Source of the DNA: Victivallis vadensis
GTDB lineage: Bacteria; Verrucomicrobiota; Lentisphaeria; Victivallales; GWF2-50-93
Assembly: GCA_020718525.1 (NCBI GenBank)
Contig: DYRX01000267.1
Span: forward strand, 1 to 5,711
Length of the DNA stretch: 5,711 nucleotides
Reading direction: 5' to 3'
The notes beneath the pieces are model-generated. The model searched no databases, was not told the DNA's origin, and saw nothing but the letters and a program-made list of their open reading frames with translations. Shown in pieces: positions 5,681 through 5,711 of this stretch (positions are counted from its first letter, which is position 1; each line of letters begins with the position of its first letter). The position numbers and the translations under genes are program-made.

Positions 5681-5711
5681 GAGAATATTTCATGTGATTT
5701 ACTCTCAAATA

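Overview
The window reads as a carbohydrate-utilisation locus followed by a gene-poor, repeat-rich stretch holding one tRNA gene. It shows consensus sigma70-type promoters, an encoded CCA on the tRNA, a LacI-family repressor next to a secreted esterase, very large modular exoproteins with FG-GAP and InlB-type repeats, and intergenic palindromic repeats. This suits a free-living or gut polysaccharide-degrading bacterium. The Verrucomicrobiota/Lentisphaerota/Kiritimatiellota group is my best guess, but it rests on architecture only and is not proven by the sequence.

Layout. Bases 1-211 (minus strand) hold the N-terminal DNA-binding part of a LacI/PurR-type repressor that runs off the left edge. 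Bases 212-602 are a divergent control region. It has a minus-strand promoter for the repressor, a perfect-consensus plus-strand promoter (TTGACA-17-TATAAT), and a perfect 18-bp palindrome of LacI-family type that fills the spacer of that promoter. Bases 603-4571 encode one secreted protein of 1322 residues: signal peptide, CE2-like jelly roll, SGNH esterase domain, three InlB-like repeats, a CBM-like sandwich, two tandem unnamed beta domains and a seven-repeat FG-GAP propeller.

Bases 4572-5711 have no convincing protein gene. They contain a run of small hairpins, then a 61-bp element that can fold as a complete cloverleaf (4856-4916), then tRNA-Glu(CTC) with its own likely promoter (5159-5234). 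An AT-rich repeat zone follows, ending in a second, inverted and expanded copy of the cloverleaf element (5541-5648). The two copies bracket the tRNA gene.

How it fits together. The repressor (or a paralogue with the same specificity) probably binds the palindrome and blocks RNA polymerase until a sugar inducer appears. The esterase is then exported and removes acyl groups from plant or microbial polysaccharide, held to its substrate by the accessory domains. The most unusual items are the cloverleaf repeat family, with its hairpin-within-hairpin expansion, and the esterase-plus-propeller architecture.
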